Assembly (NCBI GenBank): GCA_037127255.1
Contig: JBANSL010000020.1
Span: forward strand, 54,411,098-54,475,097
Source: Persicaria tinctoria
Lineage: Eukaryota; Streptophyta; Magnoliopsida; Caryophyllales; Polygonaceae
Length of the DNA: 64,000 nucleotides
Reading direction: 5' to 3'
Positions 34,414-46,300 of this stretch are shown piece after piece. Made by a program: the position numbers and the translations under genes. Numbering within the stretch: the stretch's first letter is position 1; each line of letters opens with the position of its first letter. The notes under the pieces were generated by a model. It did no database searches. It was not told where the DNA came from and saw nothing but the letters and a program-made list of their open reading frames with translations.

Positions 34414-37400
34414 TGTTTTTTTTTTACAGTAGGTAAAATATAGGTGTTCCTTACCTCGGTAAGGTTCCACCATGATCATCTAAAAAGATGATGTTACAGA
34501 GATCCCTAAGACTAGGGAGGTTACCTATATTACAAGTAACTCTAGACTTAGCAATAAAGTCTGCAGCTTGATTAGCTTCTCTGTAGCAGTGTTTGAATTC
34601 AATCTTGTCAAAGCTTGAACTCAGATTCTTGATCTGTTCGACTTCCCTTAAGATCTCCCATCTTTGATGACAGTTGTCGTTGATGGATTTGATTACTTCT
34701 AGACAATCCCCCTCAATTATGACTTGCTTAATCCCTCTGGATAAAGCTAGTATTAAACCTGCACAAAACGCAACAGTTTCTGTTTGGATAGCAGATACGG
34801 CTACCACTTCAGATTGCAGTATATCAGCTACATTACCATTGTGATCCCTCACAATCACCCCAATCCTGCTTTCGCCCGTGGGCATGAAGGACCCATCTAC
34901 ATTAATTTTCCAGAAATCTTTTTGCGGTTTCGTCCATTTGGGAATTACGTTTTCTCTTTGTTTTATAGTTAGGTTTTGTAGTTGTGCCGGATCCGGCAGA
35001 ATGCCAATCCGCTAGGTCCAATTTAACTCTAAGAGTTAATTGAGTACTCTTCATAGGGTGTTTATTTTTAAAAATTCGTTCATTCCTCGTCTCCCAGATT
35101 CTTTGCCAAATCAAGCATAGTTCTTCCAGTTGTTTCTTGTCCTGGTTTTCCCAGAGGAGATCATTTATATTCTGTCACTGGCTTGGGATAAGAGGTTTGT
35201 TTTTTCCTACCAGTTGCTCATAAGAGGAAATGATTGTCCTAGTTAGGGGACAATAAAAAAATAAGTGGTTAATGTCTTCATTGTTGTTAATTGTTACAGA
35301 GGCAGCAGTTAGATGGAACGCGATTGTAGTATTTATTTAGCCTATCCTTCGTAGCAAGGTTGTTGGTTGTAATTTTCCAAAGAAGATTTTTAATTCTAGG
35401 AGGGAGTTGCGTTTTCCAGATCCAATTATATTCTCCTTTAGAGTTATTGTTAGTAGTCAGCCCATCTCTTACAGATTTGGTGGTGAATTCCCCACCCGTG
35501 TTAAGCTTCTAGATAAGTTTGTCAGTTGACGACCAGGTAGGAATCTTTATTCTGGTTATTTTGTTGATTATACCCAAAGGAAAGATCTGTTTGAGGAGAG
35601 GAACGTCCCATTCCTTATTTGCATTTATCAGATGGCAGACTTTGAGTTCCGGATCCAGAAACTGTTGCCAGTCAGAGAGGTTTTGATCAGGTATCCATGG
35701 GTCACGCCAAACATTTATACGCTCTCCATTTCCCACAATCCAGTGCAGTACTTGTGCGAATTTTTCCCTATGTTGCAGTAGTCTACCAAATTGCCAGGAG
35801 GTGTTTTGACTCGATCTTTCCATTAGCCCATCCTCTTGTAGGTATTTTTCCATAATAACTTTTACCCATATATTCGTTGGTTCGTTCCTGAGTTTCCAGA
35901 GAAGCTTCATTTGAAGGCTTATATTCATATCCTCAGCCGACTTGAGTCCTAGGCCTCCTTGATGTTTTGGTTTACATATTTTTTCCCAGCTAATCAGTGG
36001 TGTGTATCTTTCCGAATTTAGCTTATTCCAGAAGAAATTCTTATGAATTTGGTCGATTTGGTGTAAGATGCCTTTTGGTAAAAGGAAGTTTTGCATTAGA
36101 TAGTTCGTTTTAGAGCTAAGGTTAGCTTGGATGAGAGAAGTTCGTCCAGCTTGACTAAGGGAGTTAGCCTTCCAGTGAGAGAGTTGTTTTCTCAGACTCT
36201 GAACCGCATCATTGAAGATTTCATTTTTGATTCTTCCCCGGACAAGTGGGATTCCTAGATATTTTTCTATAGTTTTGGAGATGGGAATGTTCATATCATG
36301 GGCAAGGGAGTTTGTTAAATTCGAACCTATATTGCTCGAGACTTGTAGTGAGCTTTTGTTGTAGTTTCTAGTTAAGCCCGATTGATTAGAGAAATTATTA
36401 AGCATATTTTTAATCGTGTGCAGACTTTTGTGAGAAGCTTTTGCGAAAATGATTTTGTCATCTGCAAACGTAAGAAAGGGGATCGGCATTCCATTTTTGG
36501 TTAATTTAATTCCAATCAATGCATCTTCGTAGTTTGCCTCTTCTATTAGTTGTCTTGCAAAATTTTCCATAGCAAGTATAAAGATATAGGGGGCTAGGGG
36601 TCACCTTGTCTTATGCCACGGCCTGGTCTGAATTGACTTCCCGGGCGATTGTTGACTAGAACTGAAAAAGTTGTAGTTGTGATGCAAGTCATCACCCATG
36701 TTATCCAGCGACTGTCAAAACCAAACTTTGTTAACACCGCTCTAATGTAATCCCAGTTAATTTTGTCATAGGCCTTTTCCATATCTAATTTTAATGCCAT
36801 CCATCCTTTTTTTCCTTTTTGTTTATGAAAGTTATGAAAGATTTCATGAGCTATTAAAGTGTTATCTTGACTTGACCTTCCTTCAATGAAAGCACTTTGG
36901 AAAGGATTGATTAGTTTATCTAGAAGAGGTTTTAGTCTGTTCGCTATGATTTTTGAAATAATTTTGTAGATGGTGTTACAAAGACTAATAGGCCTATAAT
37001 GGTTTATGTTTTTCGGATTCTCTAACTTGGGGATGAGCGCGATAAAGGTTTGGTTGATTTGTGCCAACATACTACCTGAGTGGAAAAAAGCTTTGACCGC
37101 TTTACATAGCGATGATCCTATTATTTTCCAGTATGTTAAGTAGAATTCTGGGGAGAATTCGTCTGGCCCTGGCGTTTTGTCCTCTGCCATACTGCTGACA
37201 GTGTCCTTAATCTCTTTATTAGTAGGGATGGTAGTAAGAGTTACATTGTCACTAGGCATGATCTGGGTCTGTATGTGTGTAATCTGGTCACTTCGGATAG
37301 GGGGTTTATTTTGAGGTTTGAATCGTTCATGCATCTCCAATGTGATTTGGTTACTGATTTCATTGGCATCAGAGAGAACTCTCCCATCTTTGGTTGTGAA

Positions 37401-37590
37401 CGTAGTTGTGTAGCTTCTTGAATTCCTGACTTTTACTAAAGATTGATAGTACTTGGTATTCCTATCTCCTAGATTTATATGTTTAATTTTGGCCCTCTGT
37501 CTCCAAAACTTAAGGCTGAAATCCATAAGAGCTGTTCTCTTGGTTTCCAATCTTGTTAGCTTCCTAATTTCTTTGGACGTGAGATTTCCC
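34414..37590 (-). mobile_element. LINE 2, 5'-truncated
   Basis: Minus-strand LINE with its A-tail (T-run at about 34415-34425) at the left and an 11-bp TSD (ctcaaggtaaa) at 34403-34413 and 37591-37601. The opposite arm of the host foldback shows the uninterrupted target near 38650. The element begins between endonuclease and RT, so the endonuclease was never copied. Confidence 0.92.
34451..37589 (-). pseudogene. LINE 2 ORF2 fragment: RT, zinc finger, RNase H
   Basis: Open in long blocks. The pre-RT region and first half of RT are at 36594-37589 (TPGPDE near 37170, ALKLDMEKAYD near 36780, GRGIRQGD near 36610). The second half of RT, with FADD at 36457-36468, is at 35509-36570. A zf-RVT finger follows near 35300-35400 and RNase H at 34451-34885 (RIGVIVRD near 34855, HCYREANQAADF near 34580). 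One base is missing at about 36593, a TAG replaces TGG near 35511, and further breaks lie at 34900-35160. The blocks are less eroded than in LINE 1, suggesting a younger copy. It cannot be autonomous because the endonuclease is missing. Confidence 0.92.
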
Positions 37591-38794
37591 CTCAAGGTAA
37601 AATTTTTGAAACCGAAGAAATAAGGGACAAAATTTTAACAAAAGAAACGCGGATTGAGACCGCGTTTCTATTTTTAATTTTTATTTTGGGATAAATTAGG
37701 TAAATGGTTAATTTTTTTATGCTAGAGACGCGGTCTAAGACTGCGTCTCTCTCTCTTTTCTTTTCTTTTTTTTTTTAAAAAAAAAAGTTAATGGGAGAAG
37801 GAGTTCCACCGGAGGAGAGGAAGTAGGAGGGTTCGGAGGAAGGAGGAAGCCACGGGAGAGGTCGGAGGAGGAAGAAGGAGATGTCGGAGGTCGGATCTCG
37901 GAGGAAGGAGGAGACGGCTGCCAGATCCCGGAAGAAGGAGGAGAAAGGACTACCGGAGGAACAACAGCGGGGTAGGCGGGGCTTAGGTCAGAAATCGAGA
38001 CCGAGAGGAAGAAATTGACAGGCCGAGAGAGAGATCGAAACGGAATTGGAAGGGGGTGGGGCGAGACGGACAAAGGAGAGGAAGGGATGAACGGAGGGGG
38101 CCTTCAAAGGTGGTAGTGAGGAGATGAGATCTGAAATTGAGAAGAGAGGGGCGGGATTTGGCGAGAACAAGGGTCGGAGGAGAAGCCATGAAAGGAGGAG
38201 GCCGAAGGGGTTGGCGGAGGCCGCGGAGCAAGAGTTGCAAAGGAGGCCGAAGTTGTTGGGCGCAACGGCGTGATTGTAGGCGAAGAGGTGTGGTCGCAGG
38301 CGGTGCTCCCTTCTCCCGCTCCTTCCTCCTGGCTCCGACAGCCATCTCCTCCTTCCTCCGGGATTTGACCTCCGACCTCTCCTCTTTCCTTCTCCGACCT
38401 CTCCTGTGGCCTCCTCCTTCCTTCGGACCCTCCTGCTTCCTCTCCTCCGGTGGAACTCCTTCCCCCATTAACTTTTTATATATAAAAAAAAAACAGAGAG
38501 AGAGAGACGCGGTCTCAGACCGCGCCTCTAGCGTAAAAAAGTTACCTATTTACCTAATTTATCCCAAAATAAAAATTAACAAGAGAAACGCGGTCTCAAT
38601 CCGCGTTTCTTTTGTTAAATTTTTGTCCTTTATTTCTTCAGTTTCAAAATTTTTACCTTGAAAATAAAACGTGGTCTCAGACCGCATTTTTCTGTCAACC
38701 CTGCAAAAAATGAATATTTTTGTAATTATTTTAAAAGCTTGAATATTTCGTTAAATGTTTTTTTTTTGAATATTTTTTAAAAAATTCTTATAAT

Positions 38795-40216
38795 AATAAT
38801 AATCTATATCAATATAATATCTTAATTTAAAAACCTTTTTGACGAAGCATAACTTTATGATAAACATTTTTACAATTTCCTTAAAGATTTCAAGTCTACT
38901 TTCTTTATGTTATCTTAACTTTTATTAATATTAATTTGTTATGTTATTAAAATTTTATTTATTAAAAACTGCGTCATGGCGCAAGAATTGTACTAGTTTG
39001 TAATTAACCTTCTACTTCTTTTTTTAATTAAGGATAAATTCTATAACCTTTGGTGTTGTTTACTACCCGTATATTGATCCCCCAAAATTTCATAAAGTAT
39101 GTTTAATCCTTTTTGTTAATTTATTCATTCAATCTTTAAAATTAACCACATAAAATTACCCATATTTTTTTTATCAGCAAATTACCCATATTTTAAGAAT
39201 ATATATATATGTCCTCTAAACCACCCCCATTTTGTATTTTTTTTTTATAAACTATTTGAAATTTATAACTTTTGGAGAAATGGTAAAAAAAAATATATAC
39301 CACTTGTTTACATATTTTTAATCACAATAAACCCCATTTATTTTAAACAAATATCACGTTTTCATTTTTCTTGACTAATTCATTTCTCATGGCAATTCAT
39401 TTCATTTGTCAGCTTTTACACACTAAGGAAGATTTGAAGTTAAAGCAGTGTTGAAAATATAATAAGATGACAAACTGTGAAAGATAGCTGGCAAAGCATG
39501 ACAGATAGCTGAAAATCGATGAAACATAAGCTGATAAAGAATGATAATATCAGGATATTCCTTATCGAATATTTAACAGATATCAGCATATATAATGAAA
39601 ACTAAAAACCAACCAACCAGTATAATAGAGCATATATTACACAAGAAATTCCAGGATGTTCCCAAAAACTCGAATAACCACCGAGGATGTTTACAAAATA
39701 CACCAGCCATCCTAAACCACCAGAGTTTGAAATTACAACACCAGCACCTAGATATTAACATATTTGACGGATGTTTTTAAACAAATACAAAAATTGAAAG
39801 CTCCATTTTTCCTTCAATAGATCGAAACACATAAGTTCAAGGTACCGAAATAGCTTCTCTTGAGTAAACGTTCTAATACCTCCACCAAATGTTCATTTGT
39901 GAGTGAGATTAAATTTTGGAGGGGGCAAAAAACTCTATTTGTACCGATGAAATATCCTATCAGAAATGTTCGTTTACATACTCTTTAGGGTGTCATTTTG
40001 TTTGGCTTAATCCGTAGTATGTCTATGTCTCCAACCTGCTAGCTTTAGATTTGTTATGTTTCATCTTTCATTGTTTGTATGTCCTGATATGTTGCACATT
40101 CTCTGTATTTATTGTATGTTTGACGATCTGTCATCTGCCGACTTGTCGACCTCTCAAGTTTCAAACTTGTTTGAATTCGAATTTTTACTTTATAAAAAAA
40201 AACACTCTTTATGGTC
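38795..40216. other. AT-rich spacer
   Basis: No gene recognised. A Helitron-like 3' end (a small GCG...CGC stem, then CTAG|T) is at 38969-38997. Between 39390 and 39790 the DNA looks UTR-like but holds no long frame. A T-rich tract ends in an A-run at about 40192-40202, possibly a retroposon tail. Confidence 0.4.
38969..38996 (+). mobile_element. Possible Helitron 3' terminus
   Basis: tGCGtcatggCGCa stem, about 9 bases, then CTAG followed by T. This is the expected Helitron 3' form, but the stem is only 3-4 bp and the 5' end (TCTATATCAATATAA near 38804, or the similar run near 34050) is unproven. Confidence 0.35.
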
Positions 40217-40247
40217 TTCGTTAGTAGGGATGGCAATGGGTCGGGTG

Positions 40248-43200
40248 TGTAACGGCCCAGAATTATAATTTCTGGGTTACGTTTCAAGGGATAAAACCCC
40301 TTGTTCGGATCTTGCAATCCAGGTACGGGTCGAGGGTTCAAACACTTTTATGATTAGTATAAAGAGGGATTTCAAACCCTAAAAACCTCGAAGGGCCGTT
40401 GGGTACCCTTAATCTGTCCTAAGACTATGTCGCGGAATCCATTTCAAACGGAAGTAAAGCGGAAGCAAAGTAAAGATACAAGTGCCACGGCAAAGCCGGA
40501 TCAAAACCAAATCATGAGTGGGTAGTTACCATTTTATTAAGTTAGAATGTTAGCCAGATTCTTCGAATCGCCAAAAGGGAACCCCATCATATAGACATCG
40601 AGCACTCAATCTGCAGATAATACCTTTAAAAGAAGAACGGGGAAAGGAATCAGATCGAGCCACGCACGCGGGACCGGCAGTCCTCACTGAGGCCACATAG
40701 TATGTGCTATACCTAATAAAGATGCTCTAATGCAGTACGGGATTCAAACACACTAGCATGCTCCTAGTTCATAATAATGTGCAGAAATACTGTAAAGGGC
40801 CCAAGACAATGCCAAGTGGCATATCCCTCTCCTACCTCCACCTCTTCCGACAGGCGGAGACTGGCCAGCTCGTGAATGCATTCATTCATAATAGGGCGGC
40901 ACGCATGCCTAACCCGCTCCACCATAAAGCCCGCAGGCATATCATAATATAAGGAAGTACTCGATTGACTCAGGGTACCCGATGAGGCTGGGCTACCCTA
41001 TGACCCTAGCAAAGACTTCTAGGACTATCACAGATAACGGCCGTTCTGTTTACATACGCATAGAGAAAGAGAATGCTCAACGATCGATGCAACCTAGCAT
41101 GGTACTACATGGCATGCTGATAATGAATGCAACACCTAACATAAAATGCAACAACAGGCCTGAATGTCCAACCTGAGTAAGCCCCCTAGGGAACTTACCT
41201 GAAGATGCAGAACAGCAAGATAACACAAGCAAGGGCCCAATGCAAGTCCAAAAGCAACACACACCTATCATCAAGTCGATTCCATAAGCTACCAGACCGA
41301 TATTCATACATACGAAACCCAAGTTCCCAACATACTCAAAACCAACCAATAGTGAAACTGTTTTCCAAAACCTTTCCGATATGATCAACATCAACCCAAA
41401 ATCATTCTTCCTATCACCCATTGACAAAATCATACCAACCATATTTTCCAAACTCTTAAATCCCAATTTAAGTCAACTCATATCCAAAATAATTTCTCAA
41501 ATCATCTAAAAATCCATTTATGAAACATTACCCTTTCATCAACTCATTTTATTATCATTTTAAGACAAATCCGACAAGGTTAGTATATTTCCAAAATCCT
41601 CTTCTTAATCTTATTAAATCAATTCTCCAGTCATCAAAATAAATTTCAACCTTGAAACCTTTTCCAAATTCTTTTCTTTCTTTTTAAAATTCAAGTCCAC
41701 AAATATTATATTTTTGAATCTCAACAATAATATGATATGATATATTATCCATTTATCTAATATATTCACAAAATATATTCATAAGTCTTAAAAATTCTTT
41801 TTCTCCAATTAAACCTACATAACCCATTTTGTTCATAAATTAGGGCCAAGAAGAAGAAAAGGCCCAAATTCGGATTCATTTGCAACCAGGCCCAACAAAT
41901 AAAAGGCCCAACTCTTCTAAACCCTAATTTCCCTCAAAACTGAACCGGTCCGGTTTTTATCAAATAATTTGCTGAACCGGACCAATATAAAATAAGAAAT
42001 CAGGAAACAAGTGAACCGAACCAATCGGCCACTGTTCATCGTCTTCATCAGGCGGTTGCGAAATTCAGAGAAAAGAAGGGAGAGAGGAAGGAGCTGCCAG
42101 TGGTGGCCGTTCTCCGACGACTCAAGCCCGACACCAATCGACAGAAAATCGACAAGAAGAGAGAGGAGGGCTCACCGAAGAGGGCTCGAGTTTCTCGCCG
42201 GAAAACGCTCGTCGAGCTCGATTGTGCTTCGTCGGAGTCCGAATCGTGGAGATCGCGGCCTAGGACGACAATAGGAGGTCAAAAGGCGGGTTTTTATCGA
42301 GTTTGAGAGCGGAAGGAAGGACGGAAGGGCTTACCGCTCTTCGGATTCGAACAGCGCAGCGGAAAGGGGAGGCGGGGGCGGCGCTGCTGCGTCGGGTGTT
42401 GCTGCTGCTCGGAGACGCCGGGGAAGGCGATGGGGTATTGCTGTTGCTGCTCGGACACAGGAGGAGGAGCTGCATCAGAGAGGGGGGAGTGCGGGACCTC
42501 GGCTCGGTTGCTGGGCTTCGACGGAAAGGAGGAGCAGGGTGAGGCGGTGGCTGATGCGTGGTGGCGTACGACGAAGAACAGGAGGCGACTGGTGGTTCCA
42601 GGGCTGCTCGCTCAGCTTCGTCTTCGGACACTGGAGGGAGCGTCGGAGCTCGGGTGCTCAACCCCTTGGCTACGAAACAGGGGAGGAGTAGTGACGGTGG
42701 CGGCCTGGAGAGGCGCTCGACGCCTGGAGCTCGCGAAACGGAGGTGTGGTGGAGTTGTGGTGGCCCCGGCGGATGCAAGAAACAGTGAGGAGGGAGGCTT
42801 CTTTGTGGTCGGAAATTGAAACCGACATGGTGAGGTGGTACTGTTGATTGAAATTGCTGAGTTTGTGGTTTTGTGGGGAACAATGACAGGAATGGAGAGG
42901 GAGAAAAGGGGTGTTCTTGTGATAGGTTTTAGGGTTTTCAGCAGATCCAATGTATAGGGAGGAAGAGGGAGCAAGTAAGGTGCAAGGTGTGTATGGTTGT
43001 GAGCATGAAGACAAATTCCAGCAGAGGGAGTAGCTGGAAATGGGTGCAGGGTTCCACCGGTTGAGAGAGATAGGAGAAAAGAAAAGGGAAATTAAAATAG
43101 GAAATGGTCCCTCTCAAAGAATTTAAAATAGCGGAATAGACTCGAACCCGCTCACCCGACATATCCCGACTAACTCAAAGCGATCTTCAACTTTCAAATC

Positions 43201-43360
43201 CGAGTTTAAGAAATTAAGGACGAGTTTTTCTTGAAATATCCGAATTTTTATTTAATTTATCTTATTATATATATATATATATATTTTTATTTTTATTTTG
43301 ACTTAAATCCATTTTATAATATTTGTTGAAATTTATTATTTAAAAATCCGGGCCTTTACA
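40248..43360 (-). repeat. 3' LTR of the LARD
   Basis: 3,113 bp. It includes a GC-rich block (about 42050-42830) with several overlapping open frames on both strands and an inverted gaaccgg...ccggttc pair near 41942-41982. The longest frame, 207 codons on the element's sense strand at 42260-42883, is Pro/Ser-rich without a recognised domain. Confidence 0.95.
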
Positions 43361-43378
43361 TCATCCACCTCTAAAAAC
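43361..43378 (-). other. Polypurine tract of the LARD
   Basis: On the minus strand TTTTTAGAGGTGGATGA directly precedes the LTR start TGTAAAGG. Nearly the same word recurs at about 43962-43978 and 44956-44972. Confidence 0.75.
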
Positions 43379-46300
43379 AAGTCTCGTCCCCGAGACTAAA
43401 ACCAAAATAAAGTAGGGGATGAAGTTTGAAATTGATGAGTCCTAGGACCATGTCCCAGAATCTTGTAATCATCTCGGTTGCGTCTTCCGAGATTCTCGCA
43501 ACATCCTAGTCATGGTCGTGACATTTCCAATTAGTCTTGACAAGTATGCAATAAGCGCCCCTATCACATTCTCGCTTCAACTTTTTGGAAGTACCACCAC
43601 TCTAAAAGTTCTATAATATCATCACTAGGTCTTAGCAAACACCCTACAGGCGCCCCCATAAAATGCATGTATCCACTTCGTGAAGTATCATAGAGTTGCC
43701 CGAGTTTGAAAAGGTTCTAAAGAGATTCCGCAGGTGAAAATAAAGATTAGCCTCAAAATTCTCGATAGGATTCATTCTTTTACAATCCAAGTTGGTCCTT
43801 TTTCAAAATCGCTCAAAATCTTCAAATCCAGCGTCTAATCAAGCAACCTCACACCAAAACAAGTCAAATCCTTTCAAATCAAGATTTCGTCAAAATATTC
43901 CAACCACCAGATCAATTTCTCACATACCCAACAATCAAATTCCGAACTTGGGAGGTGGAATCATCCACCTCTAAAGGCTAATCCCATATTCTCTTCCTAG
44001 TTTCAATAATCAAATCAATCCATGAATCTCAATTCAAGCAGGTTTCACAAGTCATAAGCAATGCATAATCACATAACCAATCGATCCTCAACGAGTACAT
44101 CATATGACAAGTCTCAAACATATGCCAGCACACTGCCACATGATCACATCAACGTCTCCACATCATACTAAATGTCATAATATGCACCTATGCCAAAATC
44201 ATAACACACATCTCGATATCACACCAAGGTCATAACAGGTACATCCCCATCATAAGGTCAACGAATCAAACTCATTGTCAACACATCAACACAACAAGTC
44301 ATGTTATTAAGATCCCGCGAAAGGGGAGGTCATGCGGTATATCAGTCATCGAAGGTCAGCGTATTCACCAAACATCGTCTTAACTCATCACAATGTCATA
44401 TAACAATCATTTAGAATTTGATATCATTATCTCATATATACCAATCGTATATATTCATCCTCAAAGTCATATTCATCATATAACATACTTACAATCATGC
44501 CTAACGATCATATAACATAACATCATGCTTTATTACCTCGTAATATAATATCATGTTTTCACATAGCAACATGTCCTTATTTCATGATTCATATATCATA
44601 TCATAACATGCTTCTAAACGACATAGTAGGATAGCAATGCATCAATATATCATGGTAACACTTGTCACTACCAACTACATTTTAATATTGCATATCAGCA
44701 TGCAATCCCATATCAGATTCATCATAGTTGCTACATAACATCATGCCAACACATATTAATAATTCACACAAGCAAGAAATCCTCACATCATCTCCACTCA
44801 AAATAAAATGTATTCCCAGCTCGCTCGGTTCCAATTCTCAAGTCAAGGCCCGCCTCGTCTAGACTCACCAACATCAACTCAGATAACATCCTCTAAAAGA
44901 AGTCCCAGTTCATTTCGATATTCCAATCTTGTTCCTCATTTCACCAAGTGCTCTCACTAGCCATCCACCTCTAAGAACCCAACTCCTATCTCTAACCTCA
45001 TGTCCGAGTACCCTCTTACACTATATCTTCAACATCCACAAGGTCATTTCTTACGCTTCTCACACTTCCCAAGGTTTCACACGCATCCTGCCCTGCTAAT
45101 CACACATTTCCTCTAGAAATTTCTCGATCATCGCCTAGCCGACCTATTCATAACCATACCCTCACCCAAGATTCACTCCTAAGCTCATAGGAACCACCCA
45201 AGCATTGTCTCTCATAAACCCCAAACTCACTCGGTCTTACCTAAGCCAACATCGTTTCCTGTAACTCGACCTTATATCACCATCGATCATCCTAACGACT
45301 CAAATTCTTTCACCACTCTCCAACCACACTCCCAAATGATCTCACACACAGGTTTAAGGGAGAAGTAATAATTAAAATCATCAAACACAAGGTCTACATC
45401 ATGTCAACTAGCATTTATAACATAACATCATGGGTTCAACAAGTCTCAATTTATCATCATGCTCAATAATCATTGCAAACATCATATATGAACATACTGA
45501 AGTCAAGCTAACATGTTGCACTATAACCTTATCAGATACAACTCAGGTCTCTTAGCATATGTAGTTCACATTTTACAGGCAAAGGAATTCAAATCATGCT
45601 TAGCAACTTAGAGTAGTAACACGTCACGACATCATGGTACATTAGATTCATAAGGCGTCACATCATATCATCATAGGCGACAGACAATCAGGCAATAGTC
45701 ATCATCAAGTCAGCACATCGACACGTAAATGTCACCATCAAGCATTGCAACATGGTTATCAACATATTCAGAAAAGTTAGCAATTCAAACGGAGGACACT
45801 CCCGCCTGCAAGTCATATCGTACTCGGTAACCGCAATCCACAAAACGTGCTCGTCCTCCCGACGTTGTTGATCCTGAGGCCCGTGGGTTATGGGCCCACA
45901 CTTTCTTTGCGTTGCTCCATCGCTAACTAACTTCTTGTTTTCTTTTTCACGCGGTCGTTCGTCCAAGTATCGCAGAGGAGTCTAAGTTAGCAGAGATAGG
46001 GGAGTGACAGGGACAGGAAACCCAATGTTCACTTCGGAAATACAGGCCAAGGCTAAAAGGATGACAAGACTGGAGACAAGACTCTGACCCGGGAATAGCG
46101 ACGATGCCCTTATGAAAGTCTATTAGGTTATAATCGCGACGAGTAACATAAGTTCATCATGGAGCATATCAATTACAATAACCCACACTAACGTGTACCT
46201 ATCTCAAGGGAAAAGAACATGCGTATTCATTCCAAAAGACACAATCAAGTCCTACACAGATGCATGTGAGATAAACTTGTAGTATGTGATTCCATGGAAA

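Larger units (their letters stand above)
34275..38794. mobile_element. Foldback element B, split by LINE 2
   Basis: Without the LINE (34414-37590) and one TSD it is about 1.3 kb, the same size and design as element A. The arms pair 34275-34413 plus 37602-37900 with about 38340-38794. Six near-palindromes are visible: about 34375-34399, 37644-37668, 37726-37748, 38506-38527, 38584-38608 and 38666-38690. The best are almost 25-bp palindromes. The central GC-rich part contains ggaggaagg and ccttcctcc arms that also pair. No transposase is present. The outer ends lie in AT-rich DNA, so the TSD is uncertain. Confidence 0.85.

Noticed and set aside
37735..38661. Pro/Ser/Arg-rich frames in foldback element B
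   Set aside because: Fall in the GC-rich inverted loop and arms; partner-arm symmetry explains them.
42260..42974. LTR frames of 114-207 codons as host genes
   Set aside because: Repeated exactly in both LTRs of the LARD and without recognisable domains; kept only as a low-interest finding.
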